A stretch of 64,000 bases of DNA from Brevundimonas mediterranea (lineage in GTDB: Bacteria; Pseudomonadota; Alphaproteobacteria; Caulobacterales; Caulobacteraceae), in contig NZ_JACIDA010000001.1 of the NCBI RefSeq assembly GCF_014196125.1, positions 930,001-994,000 on the forward strand, given 5' to 3'. Shown piece after piece: positions 33,709-42,157 of the stretch. The notes beneath the pieces are model-generated. The model did not search any database. It had not been told where the DNA came from and saw only the letters and a program-made list of their open reading frames with translations. Every line of letters starts with the position of its first letter. Position 1 is the stretch's first letter. The position numbers were made by a program, and so were the translations under genes.

Positions 33709-36477
33709 TCAGAACTCCATCCGCAGGCCAAGGTTGATACGGCGACCCGACAGTTCGTACATGGTGGGGAAGGACGGATCCATCGTATAGCCCTTCGTCG
33801 CCTCGTCGGTGACGTTGATGCCCTCCAGGTTGATCTGGAGGCTGTCGGTCACATTGTAGCTGGCCGACAGGTCGATCTGACCATAGCCTTCGCGCCAGAT
33901 CGGATACATTTCGTAGCCGATCCCTTCGACGTACTTGTCCTTGAAGTTATAGGACGCGCGCGCCTGGAACTTGGAGTTATCGTAGTAGAGGGTGAAGTTG
34001 TAGGTGTTGTCGGCCAGACCGACGGGCGGCATGCTGATGCCCAGTTTTGTCGTGGACGTCAGCGAGCTGTCCAACACCGTGTAGTTGGCGTTGATGCCGA
34101 AGCCTTCCAGCGGCGCATAAAACTGGCCGAACGGCACGACGGCGACCAGTTCAACGCCGCTGACTTCATACGAACCCGGCTCGTTGATGGGCTGATAGAC
34201 GTCGAAGGTGTAGACGCCGTCGATCGAGCCGTTGGCGTTGTACTTGGTCACGTTCGGCACCGTGCCCGTCAGGGCCTGGCGCACGACGCCCTCGATCTCT
34301 TTCCAGAAGTAGGACACGGCCAGCAGACCGCCGTCGCCCAGATATTGTTCCAGGCCCACTTCCCACTGTTTGGCGTAGGTCGGCTTCAGATTGGGATTGC
34401 CGTCGGTGAAGCGGAACGAGTTCCAGCTGGCCGTGCGCTTGTAGGCCAGGTCGGTCAGGGCCGGACGGATCAGGGTTTCCGACGCGGCGGCGCGGAAGAT
34501 CAGACTGTCCGTCAGATCGGCCGTGATGTTGAGGCTGGGCAGAACCTTGTCATAGCTGCCGTCGCTCGACACCGGCTCGGGCGTATAGCCGGTCGAACCG
34601 TTCGGGTTCTGGATCTGGTGGTAACCCGACGAAGTGATCGAGGTATCGACGTAGCGAGCGCCGCCGTTGACCGCGACCGGCACGGCACCCAGGTCGAAGT
34701 TCAAGTCGGCCATGGCGTACAGCGACACGACCTCTTCCGACACCTCGTAATAGTCGCCCACGTTGAACGGCGTGTAGAAGCCGTCGTAGCGGAAGGTGCG
34801 GCGGGCGTAGTCGTTGGACACCTGGCTCCACGTCAGGTCACGGACGCTGTAGGCGCCGCCGGGGACCAGATCGCTGATCGCCGTCAGTTCGCTCTGCGAC
34901 ATCGGGCGTCCGAGGTAGTCGACCTTGCCGGCGCCGGTGCCCTGGATGTTCAGGGAGCCGTACTGGCGCTCCTTCGACTTGTCGGTATAGCGGGCGCCGA
35001 CCTGGACGCTGGTCAGGGCCGGGAAGAAGTCCAGATTCAGGTCTTTGGTGAAGTCGATCTGGGCGGCGTATTTGTCGTCGCTGATCTGCTCCAGCGACGT
35101 CTCGTAGCCTTCGAACAGATAGCTGGACGGCGAGTTGTACATGTCGATCGACGCCGGGTTGGCGCTCTTGATCGTCTCACCGCCCTGGGCCGTCCAGCGC
35201 GTCCGCGACGGCGCATAGGCCGTGTGCTTCAGGTTGGCGTAGTCCAGCGTCTTTTCCGCGCCGGAATAGCCGGCCAGGGCGTGCAGCTTCCAGCTGTCGC
35301 CGCTCCAGTTCAGTTCCGTCCCGAACTGCCGATAGTCCGTCTCGTTGATCCGCTCCTTGCTGAGCATCTCATGCTGGGTAAGGGTATAGGATACGTCGCG
35401 CAGCACGATCAGGCCGGAGTCAGCCAGGGTGGTCTTGTCGTACTCGTGGATGGTTTCCAGCGTCGAGCGGCTGGAGGCCGAATAGGCCGCCGCGTCATAT
35501 TCGTCTTCGGTGGTTTCGTACCGGCCGATCAGGGCGTCGAAGGCCAGGCTGAAGTTCGATGACGGACGGTATTGCAGCGACAGGGCGCCGCCCCATTGGT
35601 CCTGGGTGTTCAGATAGGCGCGGTCGCCGACCTTGTCCTGGAAGATGATGCGGTCCGTCTCGGCCGTATTGGCGCGGTTCTGAACGACGACGCCGGCGTC
35701 GCGCGCCAGCACAGCCATCGCCTGGGCGCCCCGGGCGCCCGTCGAGTTGGCGAGGAAACGGGTCATCGGGCGGAAGTTGATGCCCGAGTTCGAGTCGGTC
35801 CGGTTGGTCCGGCGCGCGGTCGAGAAGGATACCAAGGCCCCGAGGTCGCCCCAGGTGTCGCTGGCCAGGAAGGACAGTTTCGGATCGGTCTTTTCCGAGA
35901 TCGAATTATAGGCGCCCTCGACAGAACCGACGACCCGGCGGCCGGCGTAGTCGAACGGGCGGGCGGTCGAGATATTGACCGAGCCGGCGATGCCGCCCTC
36001 TTCATCGGCGGCGCGCGGGGATTTCTGGACCGTCACCTGCTGGATGATTTCCGAGGCGAAGATGTCGAACTCGACGTCACGGCCGCCGCTGCCCGAGGCG
36101 GTCGCCAGGCCGTTGATGCTGACGAAGGTGAACTCGCTGGGCAGGCCGCGCACATTGACGCGCTGGCCCAGGCCCTTGTTGCGTTCGATGGTCACGCCGG
36201 GGATGCGCTGCAGCGCCTCGGCCAGGTTCTGCTCGGGGAAGTTGGCCACGTCGGTCGCGACGATGGAGTCCGAGAAACCGACCGTCTTGCGCTTAATGTC
36301 CACCGCCTCTTCGAGGCTGCGGCGATACGAGCCGGTGACGACGATTTCGTCGACCACGGTGGCTTCGGCGGAGTTCGGCGCGGTCACGACGGCTTGATCG
36401 GCCGATTGCGCCAGGGCGGCGAACGGCGACGCGGCGACCATGGCGAAAGCCGTGGTGCCAAGGATTCGGTTCTTCAT
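33709..36477 (-). CDS. TonB-dependent receptor, Caulobacter-type subfamily
   Basis: A 922-residue receptor without an STN domain: signal peptide (MKNRILGTTAFAMVAASPFA), TonB box (DEIVVTGSYR), plug (FPEQNLAEALQRIPGVTIER, RGLPSEFTFVSINGLA) and barrel ending NLGLRMEF. It belongs to the receptor subfamily expanded in Caulobacter and sphingomonads that often imports oligosaccharides and other complex substrates. Its substrate is not deducible. It is upstream of the sigma factor gene but separated by a likely terminator, so it may be a target of that sigma rather than a member of the operon. Confidence 0.93.
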   Translation of the reverse strand: MKNRILGTTAFAMVAASPFAALAQSADQAVVTAPNSAEATVVDEIVVTGSYRRSLEEAVDIKRKTVGFSDSIVATDVANFPEQNLAEALQRIPGVTIERNKGLGQRVNVRGLPSEFTFVSINGLATASGSGGRDVEFDIFASEIIQQVTVQKSPRAADEEGGIAGSVNISTARPFDYAGRRVVGSVEGAYNSISEKTDPKLSFLASDTWGDLGALVSFSTARRTNRTDSNSGINFRPMTRFLANSTGARGAQAMAVLARDAGVVVQNRANTAETDRIIFQDKVGDRAYLNTQDQWGGALSLQYRPSSNFSLAFDALIGRYETTEDEYDAAAYSASSRSTLETIHEYDKTTLADSGLIVLRDVSYTLTQHEMLSKERINETDYRQFGTELNWSGDSWKLHALAGYSGAEKTLDYANLKHTAYAPSRTRWTAQGGETIKSANPASIDMYNSPSSYLFEGYETSLEQISDDKYAAQIDFTKDLNLDFFPALTSVQVGARYTDKSKERQYGSLNIQGTGAGKVDYLGRPMSQSELTAISDLVPGGAYSVRDLTWSQVSNDYARRTFRYDGFYTPFNVGDYYEVSEEVVSLYAMADLNFDLGAVPVAVNGGARYVDTSITSSGYHQIQNPNGSTGYTPEPVSSDGSYDKVLPSLNITADLTDSLIFRAAASETLIRPALTDLAYKRTASWNSFRFTDGNPNLKPTYAKQWEVGLEQYLGDGGLLAVSYFWKEIEGVVRQALTGTVPNVTKYNANGSIDGVYTFDVYQPINEPGSYEVSGVELVAVVPFGQFYAPLEGFGINANYTVLDSSLTSTTKLGISMPPVGLADNTYNFTLYYDNSKFQARASYNFKDKYVEGIGYEMYPIWREGYGQIDLSASYNVTDSLQINLEGINVTDEATKGYTMDPSFPTMYELSGRRINLGLRMEF

Positions 36478-36602
36478 TTCAGGTAGCCCCCAGTGAGTTC
36501 TAGGCGCTTCAACGACCGGGCCTCGCAGCCCCTCAATGTGTGACAGGGCTTTTCATTCAAACTTCACGGCGCTGTCGCGTTCGCCGCTTCCGGACAGCAA
36601 AA

Positions 36603-36639
36603 CGGCCCGTCAGACGTCTGAAAGACGTCTGACGGGCCG
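36603..36639 (-). terminator. Terminator behind the DUF1190 gene
   Basis: CGGCCCGTCAGACGTCT and AGACGTCTGACGGGCCG make a perfect 17-base-pair stem with a three-base loop; the - strand continues TTTTGC. It closes the four-gene potassium channel-DUF1190 operon. Confidence 0.9.
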
Positions 36640-36672
36640 CTGTTCAGCCTGATTTGTTTCCGCCTGAAACGG

Positions 36673-37305
36673 TCAGCCGCCGTAGCTCCGGCCGCCCCCG
36701 CCGAAGCCGCCGCGCGACACGACGGCCGTGCGGCTCTGAACCCGGGCCGGCGCCTGACGCGCCACATCGCCATGTTCGCGGGCGTTGGCGACGGTGCGAC
36801 CGGTCCGATAGTCGCGGTAGGTGTACCCGCCGCCATAGCCGTTCGAGTAGCGGTTCTCGCGGTCGCGATACAGCGGGCCGCCGCCGCGATAACCGCCGCC
36901 GTTCAACAACTGGCCGACCACGAATCCCGCCAGCAGAGGGGTGAAGAACGACCCGTTGCCGCCCTGATTGTTGGGCTGGCATTGCGACGGCCCCCACTGG
37001 CCTTCGCATTCTTCGCGCGTCGCATAGCGTGGCGCGGTCTTGGCGGCTTCTTCCTGAGCCTTGGCTAGGGCGGCGTCGCACTGGTCATCAGGGATGTCGT
37101 TGGCGGCGCGGCACTCGTCCAGATTGGCGTAGGCCAGGGCGGGTTCCGGCTCGGGCTCCGGCGCCCGGACCTGAGGCGAGCCACAGGCGGCCAGCGAGAA
37201 GCTGGCGGTCGCCATCAGACTGCTGACATGGAGGATACGCGACCGTTTCAGCCGGCGCATGGTTTCCGTCTTGGGCAGGTCCTTGGGATCGGTCATGGCG
37301 GTCAC
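36673..37305 (-). CDS. DUF1190 lipoprotein (YgiB/YjfM-like)
   Basis: A 210-residue protein. A lipobox (SLAAC) follows the hydrophobic start, then NLDECRAANDIPDDQCDAAL, RYATREECEGQWGPSQCQP, the short hydrophobic FFTPLLAGFVVGQLL and a C-terminal TAVVSRGGFGG, all matching E. coli YgiB/YjfM (DUF1190). The GTG at 37305 overlaps the DUF350 gene stop. Role unknown; in E. coli the gene sits in the yjfIJKLMC set that includes a PspA-family protein. Confidence 0.88.
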   Translation of the reverse strand: MTAMTDPKDLPKTETMRRLKRSRILHVSSLMATASFSLAACGSPQVRAPEPEPEPALAYANLDECRAANDIPDDQCDAALAKAQEEAAKTAPRYATREECEGQWGPSQCQPNNQGGNGSFFTPLLAGFVVGQLLNGGGYRGGGPLYRDRENRYSNGYGGGYTYRDYRTGRTVANAREHGDVARQAPARVQSRTAVVSRGGFGGGGRSYGG

Positions 37306-37715
37306 GACGTCATGCAGGCGGCGTTCAGCAGCCCGACGCAGATGGAGATGGAGGCCAGATAGACGGCCGCGGCGATTTCGCCCGCCTCGATACGGGCCAC
37401 CAGATTGCGGAAGGCCATGCGGCTGATGGCGACGAAGACCACGATCTGGATCATGCCGGCCAACAGGGCCCAGGCCGCAAACTCCATCAGGCTGACGGTG
37501 TGCGACAGGGCCGAGGCCAGAGGCAGGACATAGCCGATCAGGGCCCCGCCCAGCGCAATGGCGGCGGCGGTGTTGCCCTCACGGATCAGCGTATGCTCGT
37601 GATAGGGCGTGACCCACTGGTAAACCAGCTTGAAGGCTAGGGTGAAGGCGCCGGCGACGGCGAAGGCGATCAGGAAGGCGATCGCGCCCTGCTGAAAAAT
37701 GAACCAGTCGAACAT
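37302..37715 (-). CDS. DUF350 membrane protein (YjfL-like)
   Basis: A 137-residue protein with four membrane helices (FLIAFAVAGAFTLAFKLV; AIALGGALIGYVLPLAS; LLAGMIQIVVFVAIS; YLASISICVGLLNAAC) and the conserved HEHTLIREGNTAAAIALGG loop of DUF350. It is thought to be an inner-membrane component of Psp-like envelope stress modules. Overlaps the DUF1190 gene by four bases. Confidence 0.9.
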   Translation of the reverse strand: MFDWFIFQQGAIAFLIAFAVAGAFTLAFKLVYQWVTPYHEHTLIREGNTAAAIALGGALIGYVLPLASALSHTVSLMEFAAWALLAGMIQIVVFVAISRMAFRNLVARIEAGEIAAAVYLASISICVGLLNAACMTS

Positions 37716-37741
37716 TCAGTCTTCCCTTTCGGATCGCGCGG

Positions 37742-38389
37742 TCAGGCGCGGAACTCGGCCATTTCCAATGGAATGCCGATCATGATTTCGTGGGTGGTCT
37801 CGCCGCCCTCGGGCTGTTGCTCCAGGGCGATCATCAGTTCGCGGCCGTCCGCCAGTTCTCGCGCGTACAGCATGCAGGTCTGGAAGATCTTGGCGTAGGG
37901 CGTGGTCGCCGTCCGGTCGTCCCAGATGGTTTCCCATAGAGTGACCGGCGGCTGGACGGCGTCGCTCTCGGCGAACCAGAAACGCGGATAGTCCGGCAGT
38001 TCCTCCGCCGCACCGTGAAAGACCGGCGCCGACAGACGGTCGCGCCAGATCCGGCGTTCCCGCTCGCCGGGCGGATAGGCCGAGGTCCAGGGGATGAACA
38101 GGCTGAAATCATAGCTTTCGGCGCCCGCCTTGTCGTCGCTCATGGCCTGAAGCATGACGTGATCGTCGGTGTAGAAGCGGTGGACGAACTGGCCGCTGTC
38201 CAGACTGACCAGGCCCTGGGCCGAGATGTCCAGCACGTCCCGATCCAGCACGAAATGGGTCTCGTCGCCCAACCGGCGCCAGGCCAGCGGATCCAGCGAC
38301 ACCGTCCGACCCACGGTGATGTTTCGCACGGTCGCCAGCTTGGAGGCCGGCTCGACCTTGTTCGATGATCCAAAGAGCTTCTTGAACAT
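37742..38389 (-). CDS. DUF2491 protein (YjfK-like)
   Basis: A 215-residue soluble protein matching DUF2491: VGRTVSLDPLAWRRLG, FVHRFYTDDHVMLQ, DFSLFIPWTSAYP and a C-terminal region with LWETIWDD. No signal peptide. It lies between the potassium channel and DUF350 genes with short gaps, so it should act with them. Biochemical role unknown. Confidence 0.9.
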   Translation of the reverse strand: MFKKLFGSSNKVEPASKLATVRNITVGRTVSLDPLAWRRLGDETHFVLDRDVLDISAQGLVSLDSGQFVHRFYTDDHVMLQAMSDDKAGAESYDFSLFIPWTSAYPPGERERRIWRDRLSAPVFHGAAEELPDYPRFWFAESDAVQPPVTLWETIWDDRTATTPYAKIFQTCMLYARELADGRELMIALEQQPEGGETTHEIMIGIPLEMAEFRA

Positions 38390-38392
38390 CTT

Positions 38393-39439
38393 TTACGCGT
38401 TTCCCGCCAGGCTGGCCTGATCCAGCCGGACGGACGAAACATAGAACAAGCGGTCGCCGGCCTCTACGTCCGTTTCGGCCGGCGGGTTGAAACGCGGCGC
38501 ATCGGCGCCCTGCGGCTGCAGCGCCAGAAGGGTCGCGTTGTGGTCCAGAAGTCCCTGGGTCAGATTGCCGACTGACCGAACCCCGCCCTGCCATTTCAGG
38601 CTGAACAGGGTGGCGCTTTCGTCCAACTGGCTGGTCAGGGCGCTGATCACCTGGCTCGAGCCAGGGTCACGTGCCGAACGGGCCAGCATCTCCGGCCCCG
38701 ACGACAGCACGATTTCGACGTGCGGACAGTGCTGGGCCAATAGGCGGGCGCTGTCCGCGTCCTCGAAGAAGCAGACGATATGCGCCGTCGTAGGCGCTGC
38801 GGCCGATGCAGCCAAAGTCGCGGTCAGGGTATCGGAATCGTTGTCGGCGTACACCAGTATCCGGCTTGCGCCGGCCGCGCCGGCGCGGGCCAATCCTTCG
38901 GCGGAGGTCAGGCTCTCGCTCTGGACGTACCGAACCCGCGAATCCAGATCGGCGATGACCTGGCGCGTCATCAGGACCAGGGTCTGGGTCGTGTTCAGTT
39001 CAGCGCACAGTTCGCTGATCATCTTGGGCGTTCGGGCCGGATGATAGCCGATGAGAATTATCGCGTCGCTCATCTTGGAATAGTCTCCCTTTCCGGCCCG
39101 GCGCGTACGCCAGATTTCGCCGATTGCGCCCAGAACCTTGGCCACCACGGTCGTGAAGGCGGCGATGGCGCCGGGGAATATCCAGATCGCGGTGACCAGC
39201 CGTCCGGCTGCGCCTTGCGGGCTGAGATCTCCATAACCTACGGTATAGGCGGTCGTCGCGTACCAGTAGATAAAAGTCGCAGGCGGATGAAGCTCGGTCT
39301 CTCCCGCCAAGGCCAGCAGGAGCCAGGACGAAACCGCATGAAACAGGATCAGCCCGGTCAGCATCCGCCAGTGCATATCGGCCATGGCGTGAAACGCCCG
39401 GTCGAAGATCAGCGCCAGTTTCATCCTCGGCAACAACAT
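38393..39439 (-). CDS. Two-helix potassium channel with TrkA-N domain
   Basis: A 348-residue inner-membrane channel: two helices flank the selectivity filter TAYTVGYGDLSPQG, and a cytoplasmic RCK/TrkA-N-like domain (AIILIGYHPAR, SRILVYADNDSDT) plus a C-terminal TrkA-C-like part follow. Such RCK domains gate with nucleotides or ions. ATG 39439 behind GAGGGGATGG is preferred to TTG 39490. A channel in front of DUF2491-DUF350-DUF1190 suggests that the module responds to membrane potential or ion leakage. Confidence 0.88.
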   Translation of the reverse strand: MLLPRMKLALIFDRAFHAMADMHWRMLTGLILFHAVSSWLLLALAGETELHPPATFIYWYATTAYTVGYGDLSPQGAAGRLVTAIWIFPGAIAAFTTVVAKVLGAIGEIWRTRRAGKGDYSKMSDAIILIGYHPARTPKMISELCAELNTTQTLVLMTRQVIADLDSRVRYVQSESLTSAEGLARAGAAGASRILVYADNDSDTLTATLAASAAAPTTAHIVCFFEDADSARLLAQHCPHVEIVLSSGPEMLARSARDPGSSQVISALTSQLDESATLFSLKWQGGVRSVGNLTQGLLDHNATLLALQPQGADAPRFNPPAETDVEAGDRLFYVSSVRLDQASLAGNA

Positions 39440-39517
39440 GCCATCCCCTCGGTCCGAGCCAATTGATCGCAGACCCCTAGGCGAAGTCAAGCGTTCATGT
39501 TACGCGTTTCATGAAAC
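39440..39517. promoter_or_regulatory. Divergent promoter region of the PspA module
   Basis: GTTTCATGAAAC (39506-39517) is a perfect 12-base palindrome touching the DUF2170 start codon, and TTCATG recurs at 39494-39499. On the - strand TTGACT and ATCAAT are 17 bases apart, a weak sigma-70-like pair for the channel operon. No ribosome site precedes the DUF2170 ATG at 39518. Confidence 0.5.
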
Positions 39518-40213
39518 ATGCCCAGCGCCAGCCCGCCCTCGTCCGCCGCCAATGATCGCATCCGTGCGTGGCGGCAGGCGCGTCGCGAGGCGGGACTGGT
39601 CAAGCTGGAGCTCTGGGTGCCCGAATCCGCCCGCGACGACGTTAAGGCCGCCGTCCGCGCCATCATCACCGATTCCACCCGCGGACCCCGGCTTGCTGCT
39701 CAGAGCCTTGCCGGCCGCTCGCGCCGCCCCACTTCTCATTTCATCACCCCTGGAGACGACCACCACATGGACGCCGTGATCGAAACCCCCTGGACCGTGC
39801 CCGCCATAAAGGCGGCGCTGGACGAATCCCCTCTGCTGCGCGAGGGCGAGATGACCCTGCGCGTGCTGGAGGGCGCCGAGCCTGTGCTGCTGGCGACCAT
39901 GCACGAATACGGCGATCTGCCGGTCTATCTGAGCGTCGGCGGCGCCCAGATCGTTTGTTCGGTCCTGCTGTGGCCCGTCGCCGAACAGGCCGACCGCCAC
40001 GCCTTCAACGAGTTCCTGCTGAAGGCCCAGCGCGTGGTGCCCCTGTCCAACTTCGCCATCACCAACGTCGGCGGCGAAGACGTGTATGAGCTGATGGGCG
40101 AACTGTCGTGCAAGACGACCCTGCAGACCATCCTCATCGAACTGCGCACCCTGGCCGAGAATGCGATCGACGCCACCGAACTGCGTGAAACCTTCGGCGC
40201 CGACGCCGCCTGA
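39518..40213 (+). CDS. DUF2170 protein with basic N-terminal extension (YjfI-like)
   Basis: The C-terminal part (from about residue 84, MDAVIETPWTVPAIKAAL) is a DUF2170 domain like E. coli YjfI. The preceding 83 residues include RIRAWRQARREAGLVKLEL and VPESARDDVKAAVRAI, which look like a ribbon-helix-helix strand and helices, so the fusion may bind DNA. A GGAG 12 bases before the internal ATG at 39767 would allow the DUF2170 part to be made separately. First gene of the + strand arm. Confidence 0.75.
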   Translation: MPSASPPSSAANDRIRAWRQARREAGLVKLELWVPESARDDVKAAVRAIITDSTRGPRLAAQSLAGRSRRPTSHFITPGDDHHMDAVIETPWTVPAIKAALDESPLLREGEMTLRVLEGAEPVLLATMHEYGDLPVYLSVGGAQIVCSVLLWPVAEQADRHAFNEFLLKAQRVVPLSNFAITNVGGEDVYELMGELSCKTTLQTILIELRTLAENAIDATELRETFGADAA

Positions 40214-40228
40214 TCCGGAGACCCGACC

Positions 40229-40969
40229 ATGTCCATGCTCAGAAAACTCTCCGCCCTGTTCCGCGGTTCGGCCCATGACGCCGCCCAGGGCGTCGTCGAC
40301 GCCAATGCGCTGAAGATCCTCGACCAGGAAATCCGCGACGCCGACAACGCCCAGGGCAAGGCGCGCGACGACCTGGCCGGCCTGGTGGCCCGTCGCCGCA
40401 TGGCCGAAAACGAAATGGCCAGCTTCCGCGACCAGATCGCCAAATACGAAAGCTCGGCCCGCTCGGCCTTGGGTCAGGGCAAGACCGACCTGGCCCGCGA
40501 AGTCGCCGGCCGCATCGCCGAGCTGGAAGTCGAGATCACCAGCCGCGGCCCGCTGATCGAGGACATGAAGACGGCCGAGACGCGTCTGCGCACTGCCATC
40601 GCCTCGACCGACCAGAAGATCGAGACGCTTCGTCGCGAGATCGACATCGTCAAGGTCAACGACTCCGTCCAGCGCGCCCAGACCTCGGTCGCCCTGAACT
40701 CGGCCGGCGCCCAGTCGCGCATCGGCTCGGCGGCCGACAGCCTGCAACGCATCAAGCAGCGTCAGGCGATCCAGGAAGAAAAGCTGAACGCCAGCCAGGC
40801 CCTGGAAGACCGCCGCACCGGCGCCGACCTGGACGCCAAGCTGCGCGACGCCGGCATCCTGCCCGGCCATTCGTCGGCCGACGACGTCCTGGCCCGCCTC
40901 AGCCAGCCCGACGTCACGGTGGTCACGCCGCGCATCGGCCAATCGACGCCCGACAAAGACCCGGCCTGA
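40229..40969 (+). CDS. pspA: PspA/IM30-family protein
   Basis: A 246-residue coiled-coil protein of the PspA/Vipp1 (ESCRT-III-like) family; MLRKLSALFRGSAHDAAQG at the N-terminus, then a long Ala/Glu/Arg-rich helix hairpin (residues 25-190). It should bind stressed inner membrane and help keep it sealed. It belongs to the YjfJ branch rather than the PspF-regulated E. coli PspA. Sixteen bases behind the DUF2170 gene, two before the next. Confidence 0.88.
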   Translation: MSMLRKLSALFRGSAHDAAQGVVDANALKILDQEIRDADNAQGKARDDLAGLVARRRMAENEMASFRDQIAKYESSARSALGQGKTDLAREVAGRIAELEVEITSRGPLIEDMKTAETRLRTAIASTDQKIETLRREIDIVKVNDSVQRAQTSVALNSAGAQSRIGSAADSLQRIKQRQAIQEEKLNASQALEDRRTGADLDAKLRDAGILPGHSSADDVLARLSQPDVTVVTPRIGQSTPDKDPA

Positions 40970-40971
40970 CC

Positions 40972-42138
40972 ATGGAACGTCTGCGCCTCGAACCCCGCAC
41001 CGACTGGGACGCCAAGGCCGAGGAACTCGGCTTCACCTGGCGCCATACCGACGGCAAACCCTATTGGGACGAGACGGCGGCCTACGCCTTCTCGCTGGCC
41101 CAGATCGAGGATGGGATCGAGGCGCCGACCGCCGAACTGCACGGCCTCTGCCTGGACCTCGTCAATGAGGCGGTCCAGTCGGAGCGCCTGATGGAACAGC
41201 TCGATATTCCCGAGCCGATGCGGGACTATGTCGCCGACAGCTGGAAACGGCAGGAGCCGTCCCTCTATGGCCGGTTCGACTTCGCCTATGACGGCGCGGG
41301 TCCGGCCAAGCTCTACGAATACAACGCCGACACCCCGACCAGCATCTATGAGACGGCGGTGTTCCAATGGCTGTGGCTGGAGGACCAGATCGCCGCCGGC
41401 GTCCTGCCCGCCGACGCCGACCAGTTCAACAGCCTGCACGAGAAGCTGGTCGACCGGTTTCGCGCCATCTTCCCGAACGGCGGCTTCCTCCACTTCAGCT
41501 CCGACGCCGACTTCGTCGAGGACCGCCAGACCGTGCGTTTCCTCGAGGATCTCGCGCGTCAGGCCGGGCTGGACCCTCAGTTCGTCGCCATCGATCAGAT
41601 CGGCCTGAACGAAGACGGCCGGTTTGTCGATCATGAGAACTGGATCATCCAGGCGATGTTCAAACTCTATCCGTGGGAGCAGATGCTGCGCGACGACTAC
41701 GCCGCCCCCCTGCCGACCGCCGAGGTCACGGTGCTGGAACCGGCGTGGAAGAGCCTGTTGTCCAACAAGGCCATCCTGCCCCTGCTGTGGGAACGCCACC
41801 CCGGCCACCCCAATCTGCTGGAATCCTATTTCGAGGGCGACCCTAAGGCGACGGCCTTGGGGACCTCCTATGTCCGCAAGCCCCTGTTCTCGCGCGAAGG
41901 CGACAATGTCGAACTGATCGATCAGGGCCTCAGCGCCGCCGAGGTGGTGGACGGCGGTTACGGCGAGGGCCGCTACATCCGTCAGGCCCTGCACAATCCG
42001 CCGCGTTTCGACGACAACTATGTCATCGTCGGCTCCTGGGTCGTCGGCGAAGAACCGGCCGGCATCAGCCTGCGCGAGGATCAGGGGCGCATCACCCGCA
42101 ACACCTCGCGCTTCGTGCCCCACTTCATCCGCGACTGA
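40972..42138 (+). CDS. Glutathionylspermidine synthase-like ATP-grasp (YjfC/YgiC)
   Basis: A 388-residue protein with the synthetase domain of glutathionylspermidine synthase but no amidase domain: YEYNADTPTSIYETAVFQW, EPAWKSLLSNKAILPLLWE, YVRKPLFSREGDNVEL and VGSWVVGEEPAGISLRED hold the ATP-grasp contacts. It likely forms an amide bond between an amine and a carboxylate; the E. coli homologues' substrates are not settled. Last gene of the + strand arm. Confidence 0.9.
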   Translation: MERLRLEPRTDWDAKAEELGFTWRHTDGKPYWDETAAYAFSLAQIEDGIEAPTAELHGLCLDLVNEAVQSERLMEQLDIPEPMRDYVADSWKRQEPSLYGRFDFAYDGAGPAKLYEYNADTPTSIYETAVFQWLWLEDQIAAGVLPADADQFNSLHEKLVDRFRAIFPNGGFLHFSSDADFVEDRQTVRFLEDLARQAGLDPQFVAIDQIGLNEDGRFVDHENWIIQAMFKLYPWEQMLRDDYAAPLPTAEVTVLEPAWKSLLSNKAILPLLWERHPGHPNLLESYFEGDPKATALGTSYVRKPLFSREGDNVELIDQGLSAAEVVDGGYGEGRYIRQALHNPPRFDDNYVIVGSWVVGEEPAGISLREDQGRITRNTSRFVPHFIRD

Positions 42139-42157
42139 CGCTCAACCCGCCGCCTGA

